Positions 1 to 9,330 of a stretch of 64,000 nucleotides of DNA are shown one piece after another. Source of the DNA: Sphingobacterium sp. UBA5670 (lineage in GTDB: Bacteria > Bacteroidota > Bacteroidia > Sphingobacteriales > Sphingobacteriaceae). Every line of letters starts with the position of its first letter. Positions within the stretch are counted from its first letter, which is position 1. The translations under genes were made by a program, and so were the position numbers. The notes beneath the pieces are model-generated. The model saw only the letters and a list, made by a program, of their open reading frames with translations, was not told the DNA's origin and did not search any database. The DNA is taken from contig NZ_DIIM01000020.1 in NCBI RefSeq assembly GCF_002420705.1, positions 205,956 through 269,955 on the forward strand, given 5' to 3'.

Positions 1-683
1 AGTCCGTTTGCTTTGTTCCAGATGGTTACGCCGTTTTCACCCAGTACTTTCCGCATGGTAAATACTTCCATCTCCTGGAGGGTATAAATCTGGGATATAC
101 CCATGTTGCGTAGCTGGGTATAGGATTTTTCGCCTACCATAGGGATCTTACGGATGGATAAAGGAGCAAGAAATGACTTTTCGCAGCCATCATCGACTTT
201 CTTTTCCCCACAGGGCTTAGCTTCCCCGGTAGCTATTTTTGATACCGTTTTATTTACGGACAGACCGAAACTAATGGGCAGACCCGTTTCCTTTATGATC
301 TTACCGCGCAGTTCCTGGGTCCATTTCCAGCACCCGAAAAAGCGGTCCATACCGGAAATATCCAGGTAATGTTCGTCAATACTGGCTTTTTCTACTACCG
401 GGGCGACCTCCTCGATAATTTCGGTAACCATATTGGAGTACTTACTGTACTGGTCATAGTCTCCCCGCACGAGAATGGCTTCGGGGCAGAGCTGTCGTGC
501 CAGGCGCATCGGCATGGCCGAATGAACGCCATAGCGCCGGGCCTCGTATGAGCAGGAAGCTACTACTCCCCGGTCACCCGTACCCCCAATTAATACCGGT
601 TTGCCCATTAACTCCGAATTGAGCAACCGTTCTACAGATACAAAAAATGTATCCAGATCACAGTGAACAATATGCCTATCCAT
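1..683 (-). CDS. Y-family DNA polymerase (DinB/UmuC-like), 5' part
   Basis: This is the N-terminal ~227 residues of a translesion DNA polymerase; the gene runs off the left edge. The protein starts MDRHIVHCDLDTFFVSVE, which carries the first catalytic aspartate motif of Y-family polymerases. Further on it has VASCSYEARRYGVHSAMP and SIDEHYLDIS, where the SIDE acidic pair completes the metal site, and then a helix-hairpin-helix-like stretch (IRKIPMVGEKSYTQL). These enzymes copy past damaged bases and are usually induced by DNA damage. The gene is divergent from an HTH-S24 repressor across 75 bp that holds a palindrome, an arrangement like a umuDC-type self-regulated pair. The ATG at 683 is the natural start because conserved sequence begins at once. 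Whether it is DinB, UmuC or an element-borne relative cannot be settled from half the protein. Confidence 0.93.
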   Translation of the reverse strand, partial: MDRHIVHCDLDTFFVSVERLLNSELMGKPVLIGGTGDRGVVASCSYEARRYGVHSAMPMRLARQLCPEAILVRGDYDQYSKYSNMVTEIIEEVAPVVEKASIDEHYLDISGMDRFFGCWKWTQELRGKIIKETGLPISFGLSVNKTVSKIATGEAKPCGEKKVDDGCEKSFLAPLSIRKIPMVGEKSYTQLRNMGISQIYTLQEMEVFTMRKVLGENGVTIWNKANG

Positions 684-708
684 AATTTTAAAACATTTTT
701 TTATTACT

Positions 709-729
709 TTTGTTCAAATAATGAACAAA
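709..729. promoter_or_regulatory. Palindromic candidate operator between polymerase and repressor genes
   Basis: The sequence reads TTTGTTCA, five bases (AATAA), TGAACAAA: a perfect 8-bp inverted repeat. It lies between the start codons of the divergent Y-family polymerase (683, minus) and the HTH-S24 repressor (759, plus), where a dimeric repressor could control both genes. The palindrome is seen directly; the link to this repressor is inferred from position. Confidence 0.6.
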
Positions 730-758
730 TTTGATGTTGATAATATAAACATGTAAAA

Positions 759-1562
759 ATGAATACACAAAAAATATATTTTTTCTCTAATATGAGATTT
801 CTAAGAGAACGCCGCAAACTCACGCAGGAACAGCTTTCTACAATTTTAGGTGTAAACAGAATAAAATATACCAATCTGGAAAATGGTAAAACAAAATCTC
901 CGCACATGGAAGATTATTTGAAGCTATCGAGCTATTATCGGATCGGTATTGACACGCTCTTAAAGGTTGATCTGTCCAAAATTGGGGAACTGAAACTCAG
1001 GGAGCTTGAAGGCGGTGACGATATTTACATAAAAGGGGGCAATATTCGTGTCGTGGCGATAACGGTGGATCGGGATAATAGAGAAAACATTGAGTACGTG
1101 CCTGTATCTGCCAAGATGGGATACAGTTCCGGGGGATACGCTGATCCGGAATTTATTAAAAATGAACTTCCCAAATACAGTATGCCTAATATGCCGCGAA
1201 CTGGATCATTTAGAACCTTCACCGGTCAGGGAGACTCTATGTTACCTATTCCAGACGGTAGCGATATCACGGGTAAGTATATTGAAGACTGGTCAAGGTT
1301 GCCCCCGCGCACGGCAGCTGTTGTCGTATTGAAAGCGGAACAGGATCTTGTGTTTAAGTTTGTGACCATCCGGGAAGATGGAACCGTACTACTGGAATCT
1401 TTGAACCCAGTATTTGAACCCTATACTGTTCAAATCAATGAAATCGCAGAAATCTGGCAGTTTTACTGCTTTACCTGCAGACAGATACCCGAACCGCAAA
1501 CTGATCTGAATATCGTATTGCGGGAACTGAAAGATCTGCGCTCTGCCGTTATTGATAAATAA
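759..1562 (+). CDS. HTH-XRE / S24 peptidase-like (LexA/UmuD-type) repressor
   Basis: The 267-residue protein has an N-terminal XRE helix-turn-helix (about residues 12-66, with RERRKLTQEQLSTILGV) and a C-terminal LexA/UmuD-like S24 domain. The S24 nucleophile motif is GDSMLP (Ser160), and the candidate general base is Lys200 in DLVFK. In self-cleaving relatives the scissile bond is Ala-Gly; at the matching place here the sequence is SAKMGYSSGG, so the bond would be Met120-Gly121. That could slow or abolish self-cleavage. Its position opposite a translesion polymerase suggests a damage-responsive repressor of both genes. The domain call is strong; the target and the cleavage activity are inference. 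Confidence 0.88.
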   Translation: MNTQKIYFFSNMRFLRERRKLTQEQLSTILGVNRIKYTNLENGKTKSPHMEDYLKLSSYYRIGIDTLLKVDLSKIGELKLRELEGGDDIYIKGGNIRVVAITVDRDNRENIEYVPVSAKMGYSSGGYADPEFIKNELPKYSMPNMPRTGSFRTFTGQGDSMLPIPDGSDITGKYIEDWSRLPPRTAAVVVLKAEQDLVFKFVTIREDGTVLLESLNPVFEPYTVQINEIAEIWQFYCFTCRQIPEPQTDLNIVLRELKDLRSAVIDK

Positions 1563-1670
1563 ATAAGATCACACCAGGAAGCATGGCATCCGGTTCTGCA
1601 TTATTGCGTCCTTGCTAAAATATCTGTAGATTAGATGGAATAATAGTTTCATGTACAAATAAGCTACGTT

Positions 1671-2012
1671 ATGATGAAGATATTGTTTGGCATGATCCCT
1701 CTTATAGTAGGATCTTGTAATGATGTAAATGATTTTTACCAGGGCCAGGTAATTGATGAGCACAATAAACCGTTGGAAAATGTGCTTGTTTCTGAGGATA
1801 ACACGAAAAAGGGAACCCAGACTAGGACAGATAGAAACGGCTATTTTAAATTAGCCCGCACACCGCAGTGGCTGGGTACGTTGATTTTTTATAAAGCCGG
1901 TTACGAAGTGGACTCTATTCCTACCGTAGCACGGCAATCCGGGGAAAGGGTTAATTACAGCTTTATCAAGAAAGACGATACCACAACCATTGTCCTGGAA
2001 CAGGTCAAATAA
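1671..2012 (+). CDS. Small lipoprotein with carboxypeptidase-regulatory-like domain
   Basis: The 113-residue protein begins with a short hydrophobic signal ending in the lipobox-like LIVGSC (Cys16), so it is probably a lipoprotein. The remainder reads like a single CarboxypepD_reg-like beta-sandwich: GQVIDEHNKPLENVLVS, then a TRTDRNGYFKL turn typical of this fold. In Bacteroidota this module occurs alone or at the N-terminus of TonB-dependent receptors. It sits 108 bp after the repressor and 40 bp before a small unknown gene on the same strand. No enzymatic motif is visible, and the role is unknown. Confidence 0.65.
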   Translation: MMKILFGMIPLIVGSCNDVNDFYQGQVIDEHNKPLENVLVSEDNTKKGTQTRTDRNGYFKLARTPQWLGTLIFYKAGYEVDSIPTVARQSGERVNYSFIKKDDTTTIVLEQVK

Positions 2013-2052
2013 CTGTCGGGTTCAATTATGAAACTGAATTTATAGCTACAAT

Positions 2053-2385
2053 ATGAGAACGGAAGTTTTAGAACTAAAGGTAATGGGCAGAATGCCCAAT
2101 GAGTCGATGAACGACGATGAACAAACAGATAAGCTTGTTGAACAATATGACGAATTGTTATCTGCCATAGAAAAGCCACTGACCCTTCAGGAAGGCGAAG
2201 TTTTAATTTCCCTATTTCCCGACAATACATTTTACGATTTGCACTGGGATCTGCTGCAACTGATCGAAAGCCTTTATGGCAAAGTCGATAATGAACAGTA
2301 TCTTAATTTAATCAATACCTGCCCCAGTGCAGAATGGAAAGAAGCACTCCAGTCCAGGTATCAAAATGCGCAAAGTAAATCCTAA
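2053..2385 (+). CDS. Small acidic helical protein of unknown function
   Basis: This 110-residue protein is acidic and predicted mostly helical, with no signal peptide or membrane segment. Stretches such as YDELLSAIEKPLTLQEGE and HWDLLQLIESLYGKV recall small HEAT-like or immunity-type proteins found singly in Bacteroidota genomes, but I do not recognise a family with confidence. It follows the lipoprotein gene by 40 bp and ends 40 bp before the convergent LytTR gene. An immunity role is possible but there is no toxin gene beside it. Confidence 0.55.
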   Translation: MRTEVLELKVMGRMPNESMNDDEQTDKLVEQYDELLSAIEKPLTLQEGEVLISLFPDNTFYDLHWDLLQLIESLYGKVDNEQYLNLINTCPSAEWKEALQSRYQNAQSKS

Positions 2386-2424
2386 GTCTATACACAGTGC
2401 ACATAGTTCTTTTGTGCGATCTTG

Positions 2425-3279
2425 TTATTCTACCGGAATAGCTACCCACTCTTTAAAAGCTTTGGCTTTAAGTTGGCTGACAACCGTATTTACCGGGGGC
2501 ACCGGCTCAACCAGCACTTCTAATTTACCGTATTCCTTTGGCTGATAACTATTGCACGTATCCTTTCTGGCAATCAGTTGCCGGTTTAACCGGAAAAACA
2601 GTGTTTCACTTAAGAGTTTCTCCAGTTCATCCAGGGTATAATCAGTAATCAACTCTCCCCTGCCAGGCACGTTTACCACGACTTTCCCCCCTACAATATA
2701 GGCCATTTGTATATCATCTCCTTTGATATGGAGCACGCTTACCCCGGAGTATGCTTTAATTAAATTGTCTATTGCTATTTGTTCCCCTTCCCCGGCTGGT
2801 ACACTACCGGCAAACTCTTTTTCTTTCTGTAACCTGTAGGCATGGACAAAGTAAGGCACCAGGATAAACAACAGATTGAGCAAAATCAGCAGAACAACAA
2901 CCAGCGGAAAGACAAAAACAAGGTAGTCGGTCTTAAAAATGTTTACGTTATTGATGGCAAAGTATAAAGCGGCCATCAGGAATACTAAAATACAGGGAAG
3001 GATTAAACCACAGATGACCTGGAGTATGATCCTCATACCGGTATGGTTATGCAAAGGATAAGTTTTGCTGAGCCACTTATTGATTCTATATACCAGTTCC
3101 GTTACCGTAAATGCAATAAGGAAGGTAACGCCAAATTCGTAATAGAATTCAACAGTCAATAATCGCTCGAAGATACTTTTGATACTGCCCAGCTCAGAGA
3201 CGTACAGGGATGCGGCCAGTACAGCAATAATTCTAAATGAAAATCGGTCTAAAATTGTGGTTTCTTGGGTCATAGCCAA
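2425..3279 (-). CDS. Membrane-anchored LytTR-family transcriptional regulator
   Basis: The 284-residue protein has about four hydrophobic segments in its first 150 residues (for example LLNLLFILVPYFV) followed by a cytoplasmic LytTR DNA-binding domain from about residue 175. The domain shows the usual order: a first beta-strand region (SVLHIKGDDIQMAYIVGGK), the LDELEKLL helix, and FFRLNRQLIARKD, which matches the FFRIHRSxIVN block of the family. It lacks a receiver domain, so it is not a response regulator; the membrane part may sense a ligand directly. It is divergent from the hypothetical gene at 3346 across 66 bp, a likely target. Confidence 0.85.
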   Translation of the reverse strand: MAMTQETTILDRFSFRIIAVLAASLYVSELGSIKSIFERLLTVEFYYEFGVTFLIAFTVTELVYRINKWLSKTYPLHNHTGMRIILQVICGLILPCILVFLMAALYFAINNVNIFKTDYLVFVFPLVVVLLILLNLLFILVPYFVHAYRLQKEKEFAGSVPAGEGEQIAIDNLIKAYSGVSVLHIKGDDIQMAYIVGGKVVVNVPGRGELITDYTLDELEKLLSETLFFRLNRQLIARKDTCNSYQPKEYGKLEVLVEPVPPVNTVVSQLKAKAFKEWVAIPVE

Positions 3280-3345
3280 CCCCTTGCAAACAAATTGCCA
3301 AATTGTTATATTAGTATATTTAATAATTTAATATAGATCTTAATT

Positions 3346-3723
3346 ATGCCTAAACTAACACCAGCAGGGGTAGCCGAAGTTACCGCATCCCTTTATGCCC
3401 TTACAAATGCCGAACTCATTGTACAAACAGACCTGATTGCCGGAGATTACGTGTCCTGGATGCAGGACAAATTCGATCTTTTGCCCAGTGAATTAGAATA
3501 CATCACTACTGCACCAATTGAAGTAATCAAATTCTGGGGTTATTCCTTTGCATCTGCACTGGTGACCCGTGGTCCGATAACCTTTCCTACCTTACCCTCC
3601 AATCCTGAACCACGCCGTGCAAAGGAACTCCGCGAAAATATGATCGGAGACCTTAAGTATGATAATGCGTCAAAGCAGCTAACGGGCGCAGTACAAACAA
3701 CAATATCTTTTAGGCTGTTATAG
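3346..3723 (+). CDS. Hypothetical protein, 125 aa
   Basis: I do not recognise this family. The protein is soluble-looking, starts MPKLTPAGVAEVTASLYAL, and has a Pro-rich region (TFPTLPSNPEPRRAKELREN) before a short beta-rich C-terminus. There is no signal peptide. It is divergent from the membrane LytTR regulator and is followed within 10 bp by a Rho-independent terminator, so it is a single-gene transcript, possibly controlled by that regulator. The clean terminator and clear start support it as a real gene. Confidence 0.65.
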   Translation: MPKLTPAGVAEVTASLYALTNAELIVQTDLIAGDYVSWMQDKFDLLPSELEYITTAPIEVIKFWGYSFASALVTRGPITFPTLPSNPEPRRAKELRENMIGDLKYDNASKQLTGAVQTTISFRLL

Positions 3724-3729
3724 CACAAG

Positions 3730-3750
3730 AGCCGGTTAATCCCGGCTTTT
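3730..3750 (+). terminator. Rho-independent terminator after the 125-aa hypothetical
   Basis: The stem AGCCGG pairs with CCGGCT across a six-base loop (TTAATC) and is followed by a short T-tract. It starts 6 bp after the stop codon at 3723. Confidence 0.75.
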
Positions 3751-3939
3751 CTAATTTATACCACAGGTAATCAACATTTTACAGAAAACAACCTAAAATA
3801 TAATTGCATTTAACGAACACTATTGCCATATTTGAGTTGTAAATGCTACTGCCATACCTGTTCTACAGGAACCTAAGATATTCCCATTTAATTGCCGCTG
3901 CAAAACAGGAAACCATTAATCCTTAATCATCATTATAAA

Positions 3940-4515
3940 ATGAGCGCGCCCATTTTACTTCATGAAAAAGACTTAATTTACCGTATTAAGGATGGTGACC
4001 AGGCAGCCTTTGAGCAATTATATTTTCATTATGCTAAACGACTAAGCCTACGGTTGCTACATCTGCTTAAATCCGAAGAACTTGCCCAGGACATCTTACA
4101 GGATGTTTTTCTAAAGGTTTGGGAAGTTCGGGATCGAATTGATCCCGAACTATCTTTTGGAGCCTTTCTTTATACTATTGCCGGTAACTATTGTAAGAAT
4201 AATTTCAGGAAAGCACTATTACAGCAGGTGTACCATACTCAGGCGGGATTTGAGGAAGCCTACTCCCCCATTGAGCAACATCTCAATCAGAAGGATGCAG
4301 CCAAAGCTCTGTCCGTTGCTATGGAGAAACTCACTCAGCGGCAAAAGGAAGTCTTTACCCTACACAAGATCGAAGGCCGCACTTACAAAGAGATCAGCGA
4401 ACTATTGGGTATCAGTCCGAATACCATAAACCAGCTAATTCAACAGGCCAACAAACAATTAAAGGCGAGCCTCCTTGGTCATTCCCTCCTTATAGCCGCA
4501 ATTTTATTGAGCTAA
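3940..4515 (+). CDS. ECF RNA polymerase sigma factor, FecI/Bacteroidota type
   Basis: A 191-residue sigma-70 family factor with the two ECF domains. Region 2 shows DGDQAAFEQLYFHYAKRL and LAQDILQDVFLKVWEVRD; region 4 shows LTQRQKEVFTLHKIEGRTYKEISELLGISPNTI, the helix-turn-helix that reads the -35 element. The start is taken at the ATG at 3940 (MSAPILLHEK); the longer frame begins at a TTG without conserved sequence. It lies just upstream of a FecR anti-sigma gene and a SusC/SusD pair, the standard cell-surface signalling arrangement in which the loaded receptor activates FecR, which frees this sigma factor to transcribe the transport genes. Confidence 0.93.
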   Translation: MSAPILLHEKDLIYRIKDGDQAAFEQLYFHYAKRLSLRLLHLLKSEELAQDILQDVFLKVWEVRDRIDPELSFGAFLYTIAGNYCKNNFRKALLQQVYHTQAGFEEAYSPIEQHLNQKDAAKALSVAMEKLTQRQKEVFTLHKIEGRTYKEISELLGISPNTINQLIQQANKQLKASLLGHSLLIAAILLS

Positions 4516-4614
4516 TTTTCAGACTATTAGAAATTATTTTCACTTTTTTACCATTTCATATAGCTAATTGATCAGAGATGTTGGTATTGCTTATATATAC
4601 CTAATCAGAAGATC

Positions 4615-5775
4615 ATGGAACCAAATATCAAAGTGCTATTTGACAAATACACTGCCGGTAAGGCAACCAGCCAGGAGATCCTTGAGCTTCATGATCATTT
4701 TGGTTTGGAACAAGGAAGTACAGAACTGGGTAAGTTAATTGCCGAGTACATTGTTTCAGAAAATACGACAGAAAACGATGAGGAGCTGCAGGTTGCCGAC
4801 CGAATGGTTCATGCCGCCTGGCAAAACATCCATACGGTTATTGGATCACCTGCAATTGCAAAGAAGAAAAAGCTACCGTTTAAATGGCTGGCAGCAGCTG
4901 CGGCACTCCTGATCTTTGGTACAACAATGGTGTACTTCATGCAGACTAAAAAAACGATTGAACCACAGTTAACCAGTATATACGGTAATGATATTATGCC
5001 GGGGACAAATAAAGCCACTTTGACGCTATCCAATGGTCAGCGCTATGAACTAAAGGATTTAAAGGAAGGATTGCAGATTAACGAATCCGGAATTAGTTAT
5101 TACGACGGTGAGGCCATTGCAGCTACCGATCAGGTTATTAATGCCTCTATTCATGTCCCTAATGGCGGTAACTATAAGGTGAATCTACCGGATGGAACAA
5201 AGGTTCAGCTTAATGCCGGAACTGATTTTATCTACCCAATACGTTTCGATGGCAAAGAAAGACTTGTTCAGCTATCTGGTGAAGGATACTTTGAAGTTAG
5301 TCATGATGCAGCAAAACCATTTAAAGTATTATCCGGGGATCAGGTCGTAACCGTACTCGGAACACATTTTAATGTACAGGCTTATAAACATGAAGCTATA
5401 GAAACGACCTTACTGGAAGGTAGTGTATCGGTATCTTCCTCAACGAATATAGACAATAAGGCTATGCTTGTTCCCGGTCAACAGGCAAGTTATCTGAGCG
5501 GAAGGATTAAGGTAAGAAAGGTTCCTGCAGAGGACTATATAGGTTGGACAAAGAATCTGTTTATATTTAACCACCTATCATTACCTCAGATTTTTACACA
5601 TCTTGAAAGATGGTATGATGTTGAAATTATTTATCCATCAAATTTATCTAAGGAAACATACTTAATGGAAATTCCAAAGGATAGAAAACTATCTGAAATT
5701 CTGGAACCTATTACCGATCTGACAGGAGTTTCTTTTACAATACAAGGAAGGAGGATTACGGTAAAGCAGCGATAA
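4615..5775 (+). CDS. FecR-family anti-sigma factor
   Basis: The 386-residue protein has a short cytoplasmic N-terminal part that would hold the ECF sigma factor, one membrane segment at about residues 91-108 (WLAAAAALLIFGTTMVYF), and a periplasmic FecR domain (VNLPDGTKVQLNAGTDF, GEGYFEVSHDAAKPFKV, VTVLGTHFNV). It ends in the Bacteroidota DUF4974-type module (LSLPQIFTHLERWYDVEI, LSEILEPITDLTGV). It is expected to interact with the STN domain of the SusC protein encoded 182 bp downstream. Length and domain order are normal for the family. Confidence 0.94.
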   Translation: MEPNIKVLFDKYTAGKATSQEILELHDHFGLEQGSTELGKLIAEYIVSENTTENDEELQVADRMVHAAWQNIHTVIGSPAIAKKKKLPFKWLAAAAALLIFGTTMVYFMQTKKTIEPQLTSIYGNDIMPGTNKATLTLSNGQRYELKDLKEGLQINESGISYYDGEAIAATDQVINASIHVPNGGNYKVNLPDGTKVQLNAGTDFIYPIRFDGKERLVQLSGEGYFEVSHDAAKPFKVLSGDQVVTVLGTHFNVQAYKHEAIETTLLEGSVSVSSSTNIDNKAMLVPGQQASYLSGRIKVRKVPAEDYIGWTKNLFIFNHLSLPQIFTHLERWYDVEIIYPSNLSKETYLMEIPKDRKLSEILEPITDLTGVSFTIQGRRITVKQR

Positions 5776-5811
5776 AGACGTTTCATATGTTTGCCAGGAT
5801 ACCATAAAAAT

Positions 5812-5839
5812 GCCGGATGCTGTTAGCGCAGCCTCCGGC
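5812..5839. terminator. Stem-loop between the FecR and SusC genes
   Basis: GCCGGA pairs with TCCGGC and, inside it, GCTG pairs with CAGC around the loop TTAGCG. No strong T-tract follows on the plus strand, so it may be a partial terminator or an RNA stability element separating the regulatory genes from the high-level transport genes. Confidence 0.45.
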
Positions 5840-5957
5840 GGGTATCGGGTAAAAAAATAATAATTCTGACAAACTAACATTTTAACCCGGATACAAACTT
5901 ACTCATTGTTGTCTTTATTGTCAACATCGAAAAGCCGTATCCATTAACCAAAAAATT

Positions 5958-8900
5958 ATGAATGGTTTATTTCATTCTATGGGTGGAAGGTTTTTCAACC
6001 TCCAACAAAGCAAACAGAAGGTTCCCTCCTATGCTCAATCGTTCAGGGTACTCACCCTTTGTATTTCTTTATTTGCAGCGAGCACCACTGTAAAAGCTCA
6101 GGATATTAATCTGACGGTCAAAAATGAGCCTTTAGAACAGGTTATAAAAAAGCTTCGGGAACGAACTGACTATATCATAATGGCACCTTCCTCAATAATG
6201 TCAAAGACAAAACCTGTTACTATTAACCTTAAAAGGGTCACGATTGATCATGCCATGCGGGAGATTTTTAAAAATCAACCGGAAGACCTTGATTATGAAA
6301 TCAAAGGAAAGAATATCATTATTCGCCAGCGAGGGTATATAAAGGACAAAAAAGTAAAATCAAATGAGGCCCAAAAGCCAATTACCGGTAAAATACAGGA
6401 TAAAAATGGTCAGGCTATTTCCGGAGCTTCCGTTCATTTGCCGGATGGCAGTATCGTAATTACCGATTATGCTGGGTTCTTTTCTATTGCAGAGCTGACC
6501 TCGGATGAAGTATTCATTACAATGCTGGGATTTGTAGTACAAAAAGTAATACTTAAAAATGATAGAGAAAATATCATCGTACTAAAGCCAAGTCAATCTA
6601 TCCTGGATGAAGCTGTAGTAATGGGGTATGGCGTAACTTCTAAAAGGTTCAATACCGGCTCAATTGAACGTATCGGGGCAGAAGAAATCTCGACACAGCC
6701 AGTTTCAAACCCTTTAGCAGCTCTTGCCGGTCGAATTCCCGGAATGACCATTACGCCAACTAATGGCAATCCCGGATCTGGTTTTAAAGTACAGATACAG
6801 GGGCAAAATGCTATGGCCATCGGAGCAAATAAAAATACTGTAAACTCTGAACCCTTGTACATAATTGACGGGGTTCCTTACGCTCCCAATAATAGCGCAG
6901 TAAATCAGGGTACATCTGCCATCTCAAACAATGGGGCTGGATTAAGTCCATTCAATTTTCTCAACCCTTCCGATATTCAAAGCATCGAAGTATTAAAGGA
7001 TGCCGACGCTACAGCAATTTATGGCTCCAAAGGTGCTTATGGTGTAATCCTTATTACTACTAAAAAAGGTACGGTTGGTAAAACCCAGGTTAACCTTAGT
7101 ATTTCTTCTGGATTTAGCAAAGTTCCGAAGATGTTAACATTTCTAAATACTGATCAGTATTTAGAAATGAGAAAAGAGGCATTTGCAAATGATAATGTTA
7201 CTGCCGATGAGAACAACGCGCCGGATCTCCTTCTTTGGGATCAACACAAATACACTAATTTCCAGAAAGAATTTATTGGGGGCACAGCTCGTTACAATGA
7301 TATTCAAGTTTCTGCAACAGGCGGCAATGCTACAACTCAATTCTTAATCAGTGGTGGACAACAAAACCAAGGAACAGTTTATCCAGGCTCAAAAGGAGAC
7401 AAAAAATCAAGTGGTCATTTTAACCTGAATCATAAATCCGAAGATGATCGTTTCCAGTTATCGTTGACGACAAGTTATGTGCTGGATAAAAACAATAATA
7501 TTAGTTCGGATCTTACAAATCTGGGCGTAATAATTCCTCCAAATTACCCCGATCTATTTGATTCAAATGGCAATTTGCTTTGGGAGTATAAAGGAGTTCC
7601 CTTGTATTATGATAATCCTTATGCCTATCTCAAAACATCTTATACTGCCAAATCCTCAAATTTAAACTCCAGCTTAAATCTAAGCTACCGGGTCTTACCA
7701 GAGGTAAAACTGATGCTAAACGGTGGATACAATGCCATTCAGATTAATGAAACATCGCTGTATCCTATAACTTCAATGAATCCGCTATATAATCCAACCG
7801 GGTATTCAACTCTTGGTAATAATGCACTCAAAAGCTGGATTTTAGAACCACAGGCAGAATATAAGCTTGCAGCAAAAAGTAGTCAATTTACGATTCTATT
7901 AGGATCAACCTTTCAAAAGAACTGGTCAGAGGGCTCATTTATTTCGGCCTACGGGTACCCTTCGGATGATTTATTAGGCTCCATTGCGGCAGCCACATCC
8001 TCAACACTGACCAACAATAATTCTGATTACCGATATAGCGGTGTATTTACGAGACTTAACTACAGTTACAAAAATAAATTCATTGCTAATCTTTCCGGTA
8101 GACGCGATGGCTCAAGCCGTTTTGGCCCCGGAAACAGGTTCGGAAACTTTGGGGCAATAGGTCTTGCCTATATTTTTACGGAAGAGCATTGGGCTAAATC
8201 AAACCTTAAGTTTTTATCCTTTGGAAAGTTACGGTCAAGTTACGGAATAACAGGTAGTGACCAGATCGGAAATTATCAGTTTATGGATACATGGAAGGTT
8301 AGTACCAATCCTTATGGTTCTATAAGTGGCTTATATCCGACCCGTCTGGCAAACCCCAATTTCAAATGGGAAAAAAACAATAAATTTTCTGCAGCACTTG
8401 AATTAGGTTTTCTTAAGGACAGATTGATTTTCACAACGAACTATTACAATAATATCAGCGGAAACCATCTCTTGTCTTCAACAATTCCTTACACTACCGG
8501 ATTTACAAGCATCCTGGAGAACTTCCCTGCAAAAGTTAAGAATTATGGATGGGAGTTTTTGATAAACTCAAACAATATTAAAAACAGCTCCTTTTCCTGG
8601 AGTACTACTGCTAATCTAACAATTCCACACAATAAGCTACTTTCCTTCCCTGATTTTGAGCACTCTGCTTACTTCAATACCTATGTTATAGGAGAACCTT
8701 TAAACATAATCCGGGGATATGCGGTGAGTGGTGTAAATCCACAAACGGGTGTATTTGAATTAATGGACGTACCCACTGGTCAAACTACAGGAACGAATGA
8801 CTTGATTAATCTGGGAACAACAGATCCAAAATTTTACGGCGGTTTGGGCAATACATTTAATTATAAAGGGATCGGTCTCAACCTGTTCTTTGAATTTAAA

Positions 8901-9320
8901 AAGCAAACAGGAAAAAGCTTGCTATATGATATATACACGAGCAGCTCATGGCCTGGGATGATGCAAAATTTTCCGACGGAAATTCTCTCTCGCTGGCAGA
9001 AACCCGGAGACATTACAGATTATCAAAAATACTCAGCAAATTACGGAACAGATGCGGCTGTTGCCTCGGAATTAATGTCACGTCCTAACAAATTTACCTA
9101 TACAGATGCATCATACATACGTTTAAAAAATGTAGAGGTATCCTATAATCTGCCACAGAATCTTTTGCAGGCCATTCGGCTCAATCGTTTGATGGTCTTT
9201 GCAAGGGCACAAAACCTGTTAACTATATCGGGGTATAAAGGTCTTGATCCCGAAACACAGAGTTCAATGACATTGCCAACTCTACGTACCATAACATTTG
9301 GACTCAGTGCATCATTTTAA
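5958..9320 (+). CDS. SusC/RagA-family TonB-linked outer membrane transporter with STN domain
   Basis: The 1120-residue outer-membrane receptor starts with an N-terminal extension and signal ending in TTVKAQ. An STN (secretin/TonB short) domain follows at about residues 50-120 (LTVKNEPLEQVIKKLRERT, VTINLKRVTIDHAMREIF), then a carboxypeptidase-regulatory-like domain at about 143-210 (GKIQDKNGQAISGASVHLPDG). The plug domain (EALKDADATAIYGSKGAYGV-type signature, here IEVLKDADATAIYGSKGAYG) and a 22-strand-type barrel ending SASF complete it. The STN domain is the signal for FecR-linked regulation, matching the genes upstream. The imported substrate is not evident, since no glycoside hydrolase or peptidase gene accompanies it. 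Confidence 0.96.
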   Translation: MNGLFHSMGGRFFNLQQSKQKVPSYAQSFRVLTLCISLFAASTTVKAQDINLTVKNEPLEQVIKKLRERTDYIIMAPSSIMSKTKPVTINLKRVTIDHAMREIFKNQPEDLDYEIKGKNIIIRQRGYIKDKKVKSNEAQKPITGKIQDKNGQAISGASVHLPDGSIVITDYAGFFSIAELTSDEVFITMLGFVVQKVILKNDRENIIVLKPSQSILDEAVVMGYGVTSKRFNTGSIERIGAEEISTQPVSNPLAALAGRIPGMTITPTNGNPGSGFKVQIQGQNAMAIGANKNTVNSEPLYIIDGVPYAPNNSAVNQGTSAISNNGAGLSPFNFLNPSDIQSIEVLKDADATAIYGSKGAYGVILITTKKGTVGKTQVNLSISSGFSKVPKMLTFLNTDQYLEMRKEAFANDNVTADENNAPDLLLWDQHKYTNFQKEFIGGTARYNDIQVSATGGNATTQFLISGGQQNQGTVYPGSKGDKKSSGHFNLNHKSEDDRFQLSLTTSYVLDKNNNISSDLTNLGVIIPPNYPDLFDSNGNLLWEYKGVPLYYDNPYAYLKTSYTAKSSNLNSSLNLSYRVLPEVKLMLNGGYNAIQINETSLYPITSMNPLYNPTGYSTLGNNALKSWILEPQAEYKLAAKSSQFTILLGSTFQKNWSEGSFISAYGYPSDDLLGSIAAATSSTLTNNNSDYRYSGVFTRLNYSYKNKFIANLSGRRDGSSRFGPGNRFGNFGAIGLAYIFTEEHWAKSNLKFLSFGKLRSSYGITGSDQIGNYQFMDTWKVSTNPYGSISGLYPTRLANPNFKWEKNNKFSAALELGFLKDRLIFTTNYYNNISGNHLLSSTIPYTTGFTSILENFPAKVKNYGWEFLINSNNIKNSSFSWSTTANLTIPHNKLLSFPDFEHSAYFNTYVIGEPLNIIRGYAVSGVNPQTGVFELMDVPTGQTTGTNDLINLGTTDPKFYGGLGNTFNYKGIGLNLFFEFKKQTGKSLLYDIYTSSSWPGMMQNFPTEILSRWQKPGDITDYQKYSANYGTDAAVASELMSRPNKFTYTDASYIRLKNVEVSYNLPQNLLQAIRLNRLMVFARAQNLLTISGYKGLDPETQSSMTLPTLRTITFGLSASF

Positions 9321-9330
9321 TGCTACCATT

